Of a stretch of 32,431 nt of DNA, positions 1 through 11,041 are shown piece after piece; position 1 is the first letter of the stretch, and the number at the start of each line of letters is the position of its first letter. The DNA is from Anaeromyxobacter sp. Lineage in GTDB: Bacteria; Myxococcota; Myxococcia; Myxococcales; Anaeromyxobacteraceae. The stretch is taken from assembly GCA_025360965.1 (NCBI GenBank), contig JANYBC010000078.1:1-32431 (forward strand). Reading direction: 5' to 3'. The notes under the pieces were generated by a model. The model had not been told where the DNA came from and ran no database searches. It worked only from the letters and a program-made list of their open reading frames with translations. A program made the translations under genes and the position numbers.

Positions 1-1197
1 CGGCGCCCCTACCAGGACCAGAACCAGTATTCGCCGCCGCCGGCCACCTACGAGTCGCCGCCGCCGACCTACCAGCCACCGCCCCCCGTCTACCGGCCGA
101 CCCCGCCGATCTACCAGCAGCCGCCGCCGGTCTACCAGGAGCCGCCGGTCTCCTATCAGCCCCCGCCGCCGGTCTACCAGCAGCCGGAGCTCTGGTACTA
201 CGGCGAGCACTTCATCCCCGACTCGGTCGGTGGCGGCTGGTGCTACATCGACGGCCCGCACACCCACGGATACTACCCCGACCACGACGATCACTACGTG
301 GTCGAGGGCGGGTACTACTACTACCGCGGCCCCTTCCAGTTCATGTTCTACGAGGGTCACCCGCTCCCCGGTGGCGGCTGGTGCTTCATCGGTGGACCGC
401 ACCGCCACGATTACTATCCGCCTCGCGGGCCCGAGTGGCGCTGGCAGCGGGATCGCGGCTACGTCTACTCCGGCCCCTACGCCCCGTCCCGGCCGCCGCC
501 GCCCTCCTACTGGTCGCGTCCAGCCCCCCCGCCGCCGCGGGTCGTCCCTCCCCGGCCGATCGATCAGTACCAGCCCCGTCCGGCCCCGCCACCGGCGCCT
601 CCGCCCCGGCCTGCGCCTCCTCCTCGCCCGGCGCCACCGCCCCGCCCGCCCCGTGAGGACCGTGACCAGGGTGAGCGCGACCGCCGGGACCGTGACCAGG
701 GTGAGCGTGACCGGCGGGACCGCGACCAGGGCGACCGCGATCAGCGCGACCGCGGTCAGGGTGAGCGTGACCGGCAGGACCGCGACCAGCAGGACCGGGA
801 CCGGAAGGACCGGGATCGGCAGGACCGCGATCGCCGTGACCATGACCGCTCCGGCCAGCCGCCCGGCCAGACCGTTCCGCCGCCCTTCAACCCCGGTCCT
901 GGTATGCCTCCGCGTGGCTCGTCGCCTCCCTACGTTCCGCCGATGCAGCCTGCGCCGCAGCCTCCTCCCTACACGCCGCCAACGCAGCCGCAGCCGCAGC
1001 CTCCGCGCGGTCAGCCGCCCCAGGCGCCTCCACCTCAGGTGCCTCCGCCGCAGGGCCCGCCACCGGTCACCTCACCGCCTCCGCGAGCGCCGCCTCCTCC
1101 TCCGCGCGGCGACGGCAAGCCGAAGGCCGAAAAGCCGAAGGATGACCACGGCAACAAGGAGAAGGACAAGGAGAAGAAGGGCAACCACGACGACTAG
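1..1197 (+). CDS. Proline/tyrosine-rich repeat protein of unknown function (5' end outside window)
   Basis: The reading frame is open from the first base to TAG at 1195-1197, so only the last 398 residues are visible and the true start lies to the left. Four zones can be seen: a PPPVYQ-like repeat (window residues about 13-65); a Gly/Tyr/Trp/His zone holding two copies of a GGGWC(Y/F)I-GPH-H-YYP motif starting at residues 77 and 124; a Pro-rich stretch; and six 10-residue units of the DRDQGERDRR type (residues 220-279). A second Pro-rich stretch and a Lys/Asp/Glu tail follow. The composition suggests a secreted or envelope-associated, largely disordered protein, but no signal peptide is visible because the N terminus is missing. 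I do not recognise a named family. Frame 1 is preferred over the overlapping frames because it stays open from base 1 and carries the ordered repeats. Confidence 0.7.
   Translation, partial: RRPYQDQNQYSPPPATYESPPPTYQPPPPVYRPTPPIYQQPPPVYQEPPVSYQPPPPVYQQPELWYYGEHFIPDSVGGGWCYIDGPHTHGYYPDHDDHYVVEGGYYYYRGPFQFMFYEGHPLPGGGWCFIGGPHRHDYYPPRGPEWRWQRDRGYVYSGPYAPSRPPPPSYWSRPAPPPPRVVPPRPIDQYQPRPAPPPAPPPRPAPPPRPAPPPRPPREDRDQGERDRRDRDQGERDRRDRDQGDRDQRDRGQGERDRQDRDQQDRDRKDRDRQDRDRRDHDRSGQPPGQTVPPPFNPGPGMPPRGSSPPYVPPMQPAPQPPPYTPPTQPQPQPPRGQPPQAPPPQVPPPQGPPPVTSPPPRAPPPPPRGDGKPKAEKPKDDHGNKEKDKEKKGNHDD
658..837 (+). repeat. Six tandem 30-bp units encoding a DRDQGERDRR-type decapeptide
   Basis: Units begin at 658, 688, 718, 748, 778 and 808, and a partial unit follows at 838. 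Each starts with a GAC codon and encodes a ten-residue Asp/Arg/Gln/Glu/Gly unit. Units 1 and 2 are identical at protein level; later units drift to GDRDQR, GQGERDRQ and QQDRDRK variants. The repeats are in frame and have no spacers, so this is a protein repeat, not a CRISPR. Confidence 0.8.
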
Positions 1198-1234
1198 GTC
1201 CGGGCCAAGCCTGCTTGTCTGTTCTTGAAATCGA

Positions 1235-1268
1235 CGCCCCGGGTCCGGTTTGAACGCCGCCCGGGGCG
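1235..1268. terminator. Perfect 9-bp inverted repeat after the repeat-protein gene
   Basis: CGCCCCGGG (1235-1243) and CCCGGGGCG (1260-1268) form a perfect 9-bp stem with a 16-nt loop, 37 bases past the stop codon of the repeat protein. There is no T tract on the + strand side, so it could stop transcription only weakly or act as a 3' mRNA end structure. The call is by position and symmetry only. Confidence 0.35.
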
Positions 1269-1316
1269 CTCGATTCCGAAGTCAACAGCGCGACGCATCG
1301 TGCTAGCGTCGCGCGC

Positions 1317-3290
1317 ATGAACCCACTCCTCACGGCGGCCCTGCTCCTCGCAGGGCTCGGGCTCTTCGTCTACTCGGTCGTCACGCGGCTGCGCCCCCTG
1401 CTCGCCCTGCGCCGCGAGGACCGGCGCGATCGGGCCGGCGAGCGCGTCGGTGGCCTGCTCCGCTTCGGCTTCGGCCAGAAGCGGCTGGTCGATCCCGAGG
1501 AGCTGACCGCCGGCATCCTGCACGTGGTCCTCTTCGCCGCCTTCCTGGTGCTGGCGCTCCGGACCGTCACCCTCTTCGGCGTCGGCTTCTCCGCCGGCTT
1601 CCACCTGCCGCTGCTCGGCCCCGGCACGGCGCTCGGCCGCGGCTACGACGCCGTCAAGGACGTGGTGGTCTGGGCGGCGCTGGCGGCTGCGCTCGGCTTC
1701 CTCTGGCGGCGCCTCGTCACCAAGCCGGCCCGCGTCACCGCCTCCTGGGAGGGGACGCTGGTGGTCGGCTTCATCATCGTGCTGATGGTGACCGAGATCC
1801 TCTTCGAGCACGCTGCGTGGCTGGGCCTCTCCGCCGGCGCCACCGCGGCGCTGGAGCAGGGGAGCTTCTGGCTCCACCTGGTGGTGATCCTCCTCTTCCT
1901 CAACTTCCTCCCCATCGGGAAGCACTTCCACGTCATCACCGCGCTCCCCAACGTCTTCTTCCGCCGGCTGCCGCCCGAGGCGCGGCTCTCGAAGCTCGAC
2001 CTCGAGTCGGAGGGGGCCCGCTTCGGCACCGCCACGGTGAAGGACCTCTCCTGGAAGGAGGGCTGGGACGTCTACAGCTGCACCGAGTGCGGCCGCTGCC
2101 AGACCCACTGCCCGACGTACGTGACCGGCAAGCCGCTCAGCCACAAGGAGGTCAACAAGGCGGTCCGCAAGCACCTCGGCCAGGTCGGGCCGACGCTGGT
2201 GGAGCTGGCCGCGGCCACCGATCCGGCGGCGCGCGAGGCCATCGCGGCGAAGCTGCCGCCCATCACCGAGGTGGTGGCGCCAGAGACCGCCTGGGCCTGC
2301 ACCACCTGCGGCTGGTGCGAGACCGCCTGCCCGGTCTTCATCGAGAACATCCCGCGCCTCATCGACATCCGCCGCCAGGCCGTGCAGGTCGACTCGGTCT
2401 TCCCGGACGAGGCGGCCCGCATCTTCAAGGGGATCGAGACCCAGGGGAACCCCTGGGGCATCGGCTCAAACAAGCGCGCCGAGTGGTGCGAGGATCTCGC
2501 CATCCCGCGCGCCGCGGACGGCGGCGACTACGAGTACCTCTTCTTCGTCGGCTGCGCTGGCGCCTTCGACGATCGGCAGAAGAAGGTCTCGCGCGCCATC
2601 GTCCAGATCCTGCGCGAGGCCAAGGTGACCTTCGCCATCCTCGGCGAGGAGGAGACCTGCACCGGCGACGCCGCCCGCCGGCTCGGCAACGAGTACCTCT
2701 TCCAGATGCAGGCCACCGCGCTCACCGAGACGCTCAACGGCCACGGCGTGAAGAAGATCCTGGTGCAGTGCCCGCACTGCCTCAACACCCTCAAGAACGA
2801 GCTGCCCGACTTCGGCGGCCACTACCAGGTGGTCCACCACGCCGAGCTGATCGCCAGGCTGGTGGCCGACGGCCGGCTCACCCCCGGCAAGGCCGAGGGG
2901 CTGGCCGGCACGGCCGTCACCTACCACGACCCCTGCTACCTGGCCCGCTGGAACGGTGTCGTCGAGGCGCCGCGCGCGGTGCTGGCCGCGGCCGGGGTGA
3001 CGCCGGTGGAGATGCCGCGCAGCGGCCGCCAGGGCTTCTGCTGCGGCGCCGGCGGCGGGCGCATGTGGCTGGAAGAGCACCTCGGGACCCGCATCAACCA
3101 GAACCGGGTCAACGAGGCGGCCGAGACGCTCGGCGCGCCGGGCGGCGTGGTGGCCACCGCCTGCCCCTTCTGCCTCACCATGGTGAAGGACGGCATCAAC
3201 GAGACCGGCCGGGAGGAGACCATGCGGGCCATGGACCTCGCCGAGATCGTGGCGCTCGGGCTCCCCAGGCGCGCGGCCCCGCCGGCATAG
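1317..3290 (+). CDS. Membrane-bound Fe-S oxidoreductase, ETF:(methyl)menaquinone oxidoreductase type (DUF224/HdrD-like)
   Basis: The 657-aa protein starts with about five to six hydrophobic segments (residues 1-210), typical of a NarI/HdrE-like haem b or quinone-binding membrane part. A ferredoxin-like domain with two CxxCxxCxxxCP motifs follows (Cys255/258/261/265 and Cys328/331/334/338), expected to bind two [4Fe-4S] clusters. The C-terminal half has two Cys-rich CCG-type domains, including a GFCCGAGGG motif near residue 570. This order matches the DUF224 family that passes electrons from electron-transfer flavoprotein to membrane quinone, as in syntrophs and Geobacter relatives. No etfA or etfB is present in this window, so the partner is inferred. 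The ATG lies only 7 nt behind a possible -10 (TAGCGT, 1304-1309) and has no obvious Shine-Dalgarno sequence. Confidence 0.85.
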   Translation: MNPLLTAALLLAGLGLFVYSVVTRLRPLLALRREDRRDRAGERVGGLLRFGFGQKRLVDPEELTAGILHVVLFAAFLVLALRTVTLFGVGFSAGFHLPLLGPGTALGRGYDAVKDVVVWAALAAALGFLWRRLVTKPARVTASWEGTLVVGFIIVLMVTEILFEHAAWLGLSAGATAALEQGSFWLHLVVILLFLNFLPIGKHFHVITALPNVFFRRLPPEARLSKLDLESEGARFGTATVKDLSWKEGWDVYSCTECGRCQTHCPTYVTGKPLSHKEVNKAVRKHLGQVGPTLVELAAATDPAAREAIAAKLPPITEVVAPETAWACTTCGWCETACPVFIENIPRLIDIRRQAVQVDSVFPDEAARIFKGIETQGNPWGIGSNKRAEWCEDLAIPRAADGGDYEYLFFVGCAGAFDDRQKKVSRAIVQILREAKVTFAILGEEETCTGDAARRLGNEYLFQMQATALTETLNGHGVKKILVQCPHCLNTLKNELPDFGGHYQVVHHAELIARLVADGRLTPGKAEGLAGTAVTYHDPCYLARWNGVVEAPRAVLAAAGVTPVEMPRSGRQGFCCGAGGGRMWLEEHLGTRINQNRVNEAAETLGAPGGVVATACPFCLTMVKDGINETGREETMRAMDLAEIVALGLPRRAAPPA

Positions 3291-3336
3291 CCGCCGAGCG
3301 GATCGCCGAGGTCGTTGCGGCCGCTCCGCCACCATG

Positions 3337-3993
3337 TCAGTCGGGGACCGCCGAGGCGGGCCGCCTGCGCGCCGGGCCGATCCGGTCGGGTGTTTCGGGC
3401 CTGGTGGCCGGCACGGCGGGCGCCGCTTGCGGCGCGGCCTGCTCCAGTGGCTGGGCCGGCGCCGGCTTCTGCTCTGGCACCAGCCCGGCCTGGCGCAGCG
3501 CCGGGGTCGCCGCCCGGGTGGCGTGGTTCCCCACCAGCGGCCACCAGGCCAGCCCGACGCAGGTGAACCCAACGCCCAGGACGCAGGTCATCGTCGCCAG
3601 CCGCTCGCGCCATGCCGACTGGCGTCGCTCCCGCTGGGGCGTCGGCTTGACCCGCAGCGTCCCGGCGGCGCCTCGCAGCAGCGCCGCAATGAGCGAGAGC
3701 GAGGCCCCCAGCACGTCGCCGCCCATCACCTGCAGCGCGCCCCGCCCCACCCCGAGCCCCAGCTCTCCCAGGGGCGAGCCGCCCTTGTCGTCGAGGCGCC
3801 GCTGCTCCCGCCTGGCCTTCTTCTCGAACCCGGCCAGGCGGACTCGCATCACCGACAGCCGCACCACGGTGGCGAAGAGAAACCAGCCGGCCAGCAGCAG
3901 CTCGGGCGCTGGCGGCAGCGCCAGCCGTCGGCTCAGCGGGACGCCGGCCAACTGCACCACCACCGCTCCACTGGCCAGCAGCAGGAACCACAT
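3337..3993 (-). CDS. Small membrane protein of unknown function
   Basis: The 218-aa product has hydrophobic segments near residues 1-20, 32-50 and 132-154, a basic Lys/Arg-rich stretch between them (about 50-70) and a Pro/Ala/Glu-rich C-terminal tail (about 165-218) that looks disordered. I do not recognise the family. The ATG at 3993 is 9 nt downstream of the stop codon of the Cys-rich gene at 4003-4803, and a TAGGGT-like ribosome-binding site overlaps that stop, so the two are probably one transcription unit. It converges on the Fe-S oxidoreductase gene, with 46 nt between their ends. The long open frame antisense to it has no recognisable domains and was discarded. Confidence 0.6.
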   Translation of the reverse strand: MWFLLLASGAVVVQLAGVPLSRRLALPPAPELLLAGWFLFATVVRLSVMRVRLAGFEKKARREQRRLDDKGGSPLGELGLGVGRGALQVMGGDVLGASLSLIAALLRGAAGTLRVKPTPQRERRQSAWRERLATMTCVLGVGFTCVGLAWWPLVGNHATRAATPALRQAGLVPEQKPAPAQPLEQAAPQAAPAVPATRPETPDRIGPARRRPASAVPD

Positions 3994-4002
3994 GCAGCGA
4001 CC

Positions 4003-4803
4003 CTACCGCTGCACTGGCAGCGGCGTGAGGGTTTCTGCGCAGGCGTCGAGCCGGCGGCGCACCTCGTTTTCCAAGAGGTCGAGGTCGTTGCCGCTGTGCG
4101 GGTCGGCCCCGACGCAGGTGAGCAGCGCGTCGTACGGCGAGCGGTCGCGGTCGATGACCTGGTAGTCGATCTGCCGCGGCACCGGCTCGCCGTCGCGCCC
4201 GGGCCGGAAGGCGCCGAAGAGCCCCTCGGAGCCAGGCTCCAGCTCCTCCTTGAGCGCCAGCAGCCGCGTCAGCGCCTCGCGGAAGGCCGGGCGCGCCAGG
4301 TGGCGCCGCTCCACCCGCGCCCCGGTCAGCGCGGCCACCGCGCCGAGCGCCGCCCGCAGGAAGGGCACGTCGGTCACCACCAGCCCGTAGAGGTGAAAGT
4401 CGCCGGTGGCCAGCTCGGTGAGCTCCGCCTCCTCCTCGTCGAGCCAGGCGTGGCTCGGGCAGAGGAACGACTCGCAGATGGTGACGTCGTAGACCCCGGC
4501 GTCGCGCAGGTCGGGGCCGCCGGTCACCAGCGGGTGGGCCAGGCACCCGACCCGGGTCTCGGCCTCGTCGAGGAAGCCGAGCAGTGGGCAGACGCGCACC
4601 GAGGGGAAGAGCGGCGCCGGCCCGCCCTCGGCCAGCCTCGCCGCCGCCTCGCTGAAGGCCCCCAGGGTCGGCGCGGTGCGGCGCAGCACCAGGGTGCGCC
4701 GGGTCAGCTCGGCCCGCACCGCCTCGCGCCCGTGGTCGCGGGAGTTGTAGAGCCCGCAGCAGGCGCCGCAGGAGGCGCCCGGGCGCTGACAGAGCCGGAT
4801 CAC
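4003..4803 (-). CDS. Cysteine-rich YkgJ-like (putative zinc/iron-chelating) protein
   Basis: With GTG at 4803 the product has 266 aa. It opens with a Cys cluster (CQRPGASCGACCG, Cys5, 12, 15, 16) and has later Cys pairs in VCPLLGF, VGCLAHP and ICESFLCPSH. This spacing resembles the YkgJ family, where C-x-x-CG-x-CC and downstream cysteines are thought to bind Zn or Fe-S. The C-terminal half is helical, acidic and basic, with no motif I recognise. The frame also opens at another GTG (4827), but only 4803 is preceded by a good ribosome-binding site. The substrate or partner is unknown. It probably forms an operon with the membrane protein at 3337-3993. Confidence 0.65.
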   Translation of the reverse strand: MIRLCQRPGASCGACCGLYNSRDHGREAVRAELTRRTLVLRRTAPTLGAFSEAAARLAEGGPAPLFPSVRVCPLLGFLDEAETRVGCLAHPLVTGGPDLRDAGVYDVTICESFLCPSHAWLDEEEAELTELATGDFHLYGLVVTDVPFLRAALGAVAALTGARVERRHLARPAFREALTRLLALKEELEPGSEGLFGAFRPGRDGEPVPRQIDYQVIDRDRSPYDALLTCVGADPHSGNDLDLLENEVRRRLDACAETLTPLPVQR

Positions 4804-4810
4804 GCCGGCG

Positions 4811-4815
4811 CTCCC
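4811..4815 (-). promoter_or_regulatory. Shine-Dalgarno site that decides the GTG start at 4803
   Basis: On the minus strand GGGAG lies 7 nt before GTG 4803. The upstream in-frame GTG at 4827 has no comparable site, so the shorter start was chosen. Confidence 0.5.
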
Positions 4816-4868
4816 GGCAGGCCGCACCCCGGGTGGCGGGGCGCCCCAGGGGCGGCGGGGTGGTGGTG

Positions 4869-4939
4869 CTGAGGCGGAAGGATTCGAACCTTCATACGCG
4901 GATCCAAAGTCCGCAGTCCTGCCATTGGACGACGCCTCA
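4869..4939 (-). tRNA. tRNA-Gln (anticodon TTG)
   Basis: The minus strand folds into a complete cloverleaf: a 7-bp acceptor stem (TGAGGCG with CGCCTCA), a D arm GTCC/GGAC, an anticodon stem GCGGA/TCCGC with loop CTTTGGA, and a T arm GAAGG/CCTTC with loop TTCGAAT. The anticodon is TTG, so it reads CAA (and CAG by wobble) as glutamine. The discriminator is G, as in other bacterial tRNA-Gln. The bases after it read CAC, so CCA is not encoded and must be added enzymatically. It lies 42 nt downstream of fabH on the same strand and has no clear promoter of its own, so it may be cut from a longer transcript. Confidence 0.93.
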
Positions 4940-4981
4940 AGGATCGACTCGCTCGCCGCCGGTCCGGCGCGGCCCCCGACC

Positions 4982-5977
4982 TTACCAGCGCAGCAGCGCC
5001 GCGCCCCAGGTGAACCCGGCGCCGAAGGCGGCCAGGCCGATCAGGTCGCCGCGCTTCACGCCGCGGGCCGTGACCGCCTCGTCGAGGCAGATGGGGATCG
5101 AGGCGGCGGTGGTGTTTCCGTACTTCATGATGTTGTTGAAGACCTGGTCGTCGCGCAGCTCCAGCGAGCGCTGCACCATCTGGCTGATGCGCAGGTTGGC
5201 CTGGTGGGGGATGAGCAGCTTCAGGTCGGCGGTGGTGAGGCCGGTCTTGCCGAGCACCGAGCGGACCACCTCCGGCATCCTGGAGATGGCGTGCTTGAAG
5301 ACCTTCTGCCCCTCCATGTGCGGGAAGATCGAGGCGTCCTCGAGCATGCGCGGCTGGATGCGCGGGTGGTAGCGCGAGCCGGGGGCGTCGGTCCAGAGCT
5401 CCCTGGTGTAGCGGCCGTCGGCGTGCAGCTCGCAGGCCAGCACGCCGCGGCCCGGATCGTCGGTCGCCTCCAGCAGCGCGGCCCCGGCGCCGTCGCCGAA
5501 GATCACCGAGACGTCGCGGCCGCGGTTGGAGACGTCGAGGCCGGTCGAGTGGACCTCCGAGCCGACCAGCAGGATGCGGCGGTAGGTGCCGGACCGGATC
5601 CAGGCGTCGGCGATGGAGAGGCCGTAGATGAAGCCGGAGCACTGGTTGCGGACGTCGAGCGCCGGGACCCCGGGGAGGCCGAGCTTGCCGTTGAGGAAGC
5701 AGCCGTCGCCCGGGAACATGTGGTCGGGCGAGAGCGAGGCGTAGATGATCGCCTCGATGTCGGTCGCCTTCCAGCCGGCCCGATCCAGCGCCTGCCTGGT
5801 CGCCGCCAGCGCCAGGTCCGAGTTGCTGGTCTCCTCACCCACCCAGCGCCGCTCCTCGATGCCGGTCCGCTCCCGGATCCAGGCGTCGGTCGTGTCCATC
5901 AGGCGGGTCAGCTCCTCATTGGTGACGACGCGGTCCGGGACGGCGGTGCCGAGTGCGGCGATGGCGGTGCGGGGCAT
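4982..5977 (-). CDS. fabH: 3-oxoacyl-ACP synthase III (KAS III)
   Basis: This 331-aa thiolase-fold enzyme would condense acyl-CoA with malonyl-ACP to start fatty-acid synthesis. The catalytic triad is visible: Cys113 in NQCSGF, His258 in IPHQAN and Asn288 in YGNTT. The N-terminal region carries the family motif TTDAWIRERTGIEER. Length fits FabH (about 315-335). A strong GGGAGGAG ribosome-binding site sits 5 nt before ATG 5977; the frame continues open far upstream, antisense to no gene but inside gyrB in another frame, and that extension is spurious. No other fab genes are nearby, and the region around residues 200-225 seems longer than I expect for E. coli FabH, so a specialised KAS III (branched or long-chain starter) is possible. 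It begins 23 nt after the gyrB stop and is probably co-transcribed with it. Confidence 0.92.
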   Translation of the reverse strand: MPRTAIAALGTAVPDRVVTNEELTRLMDTTDAWIRERTGIEERRWVGEETSNSDLALAATRQALDRAGWKATDIEAIIYASLSPDHMFPGDGCFLNGKLGLPGVPALDVRNQCSGFIYGLSIADAWIRSGTYRRILLVGSEVHSTGLDVSNRGRDVSVIFGDGAGAALLEATDDPGRGVLACELHADGRYTRELWTDAPGSRYHPRIQPRMLEDASIFPHMEGQKVFKHAISRMPEVVRSVLGKTGLTTADLKLLIPHQANLRISQMVQRSLELRDDQVFNNIMKYGNTTAASIPICLDEAVTARGVKRGDLIGLAAFGAGFTWGAALLRW

Positions 5978-6000
5978 GGCGGCTCCTCCCTGCGCTGCGG

Positions 6001-9686
<3,686 letters not shown>

Positions 9687-9687
9687 C

Positions 9688-10815
9688 TCAGATGCGCATC
9701 GGCATCACCACCGCGGTGTAGCCGGCGTCCGGCTCGCCGGCGCCCTTGAGCACGCCCGGGGAGAGGTCGTCGGCCAGCTCGAGCTGGACGTCGTCGGCCT
9801 TGAGGGCCGCCACCACGTCGGTCAAGTAGCGTGAGTTGAAGCCGATCTTGAGCGGCTCGCCGGCGTACTCGACCGGCACATCCTCGCGGGCGTCGCCGAG
9901 GTCGGGGTTCTGCGAGAGCACCCGCAGCGTGCCGGCCGAGAGTTCCAGCTTGACGGCGTGCGACTTGTCCGAGGAGAGCAGCGAGACGCGCCGCAGGGTC
10001 TCCAGGAAGCGCTGGCGGCCGAGCTTGATGATCTTCTCGCCCTGCTTCGGGATCACCTGCTTGTAGTCGGGGAAGAGCCCCTCGATGAGCCGCATCACCA
10101 GGATGACGCCCGGCCGCTTGAAGACCGCAGAGTTCTCGGCGAAGCCGAGCTGGGAGGTGGACTTCTCCTCGCCGACCTCGGCCGCCTCGGTGAGCAGCTT
10201 GCGCAGCTCGGAGAGCCCCTTCTTGGGAAGGATGACGCCCTTCTTGAGGCCGAAGTCGCCGGCCAGAGGCCGCTCCGAGACGGTGAGCCGGTGGCCGTCG
10301 GTGGCCACCAGCCGCAGCACCGCGCCCTGCGGCTCGAAGAAGACGCCGTTGAGGTTGTAGCGGGTCTCGTCGTTGGAGGCGGCGAAGAAGGTCCGCTCGA
10401 TCTGGTCGAGCAGCGACTTCGGGTCGATGTCGACGAAGGTGAGCTTCTCGAAGCGCGGCAGCGCCGGGAAGTCCTCGGCCGGGAGCCCGACGATGCGGAA
10501 CTCGGAGGGGCCGCTCTTGACCTCGAGGTAGTTGTTGCCGGCCCGCTTCAGGGTGACGGTCTGCTCAGGCAGGGCCTTGACGATCTCGTAGAGGTGCTTG
10601 GCGGAGACCGCCAGGGCGCCCTCCTTGGCCACCTCGCAGGTGTGGGTCGAGGAGACCGAGAGGTCGAGGTCGGTCGCCGAGATCTGCAGCTCGTTGCCCT
10701 TCTTCGCCTCGAGCAGGACGTGGGACAGGATCGGCATGGTCGACTTGCGCTCGACGATGCCTTGCGAACGGCCCAACGCCCGGGCCAGGTCCTGTGATCC
10801 GATCTTCAGTTCCAT
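9688..10815 (-). CDS. dnaN: DNA polymerase III sliding clamp (beta subunit)
   Basis: The 375-aa product forms the dimeric ring that tethers polymerase to DNA. The N terminus (MELKIGSQDLARALG), the central segment TRYNLNGVFFE with LVATDGHRL, and the conserved MPMRI C terminus identify it. Its length matches other bacterial clamps (366-378). A GAGAG ribosome-binding site lies 8 nt before ATG 10815. The gene is separated from dnaA by 226 bp containing DnaA-box-like sequences, and its stop codon is one base from the recF start. Confidence 0.96.
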   Translation of the reverse strand: MELKIGSQDLARALGRSQGIVERKSTMPILSHVLLEAKKGNELQISATDLDLSVSSTHTCEVAKEGALAVSAKHLYEIVKALPEQTVTLKRAGNNYLEVKSGPSEFRIVGLPAEDFPALPRFEKLTFVDIDPKSLLDQIERTFFAASNDETRYNLNGVFFEPQGAVLRLVATDGHRLTVSERPLAGDFGLKKGVILPKKGLSELRKLLTEAAEVGEEKSTSQLGFAENSAVFKRPGVILVMRLIEGLFPDYKQVIPKQGEKIIKLGRQRFLETLRRVSLLSSDKSHAVKLELSAGTLRVLSQNPDLGDAREDVPVEYAGEPLKIGFNSRYLTDVVAALKADDVQLELADDLSPGVLKGAGEPDAGYTAVVMPMRI

Positions 10816-11041
10816 GGAAGATACTCTCTTCTTCTTTGATACAGCCGTAGTAGCAGGGGGCTGATCGATGTGGACAACCGGTACGAGTCTGCGGAAAGAC
10901 TTGCGTTTCTACTGTAGACAACTCGACCGATCACTCCGGGTCCGACTTGTGTAGCGTGCGGTCGATCGAGGTGTCAACGAGTGGCACCGGCTCCTCCCCA
11001 GGCCGTCCGGGGCGTGATCCATAAACTATCCACAGGCTCGC
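10816..11041. other. Candidate replication origin (oriC) between dnaA and dnaN
   Basis: This 226-bp gap holds three sequences close to the DnaA box TTATCCACA: TTGTCCACA on the minus strand (10869-10877, one mismatch), TTGTCTACA on the minus strand (10913-10921, two mismatches) and CTATCCACA on the plus strand (11026-11034, one mismatch). The segment 10816-10850 beside dnaN is visibly richer in A/T than its surroundings and could unwind. The position next to dnaA, recF, gyrB and parABS fits an origin. No perfect box is present and box clustering is modest, so the dnaA-rpmH gap remains an alternative or second part. Confidence 0.5.

Noticed and set aside
658-849. Tandem 30-bp repeats as a possible CRISPR
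   Set aside because: Units are contiguous with no spacers and are in frame within a coding region, encoding a decapeptide repeat.
3334-4872. A 512-aa + strand frame across 3334-4872
   Set aside because: It is antisense to two better-supported genes, runs into the tRNA, and is Arg/Gly/Pro-rich without motifs.
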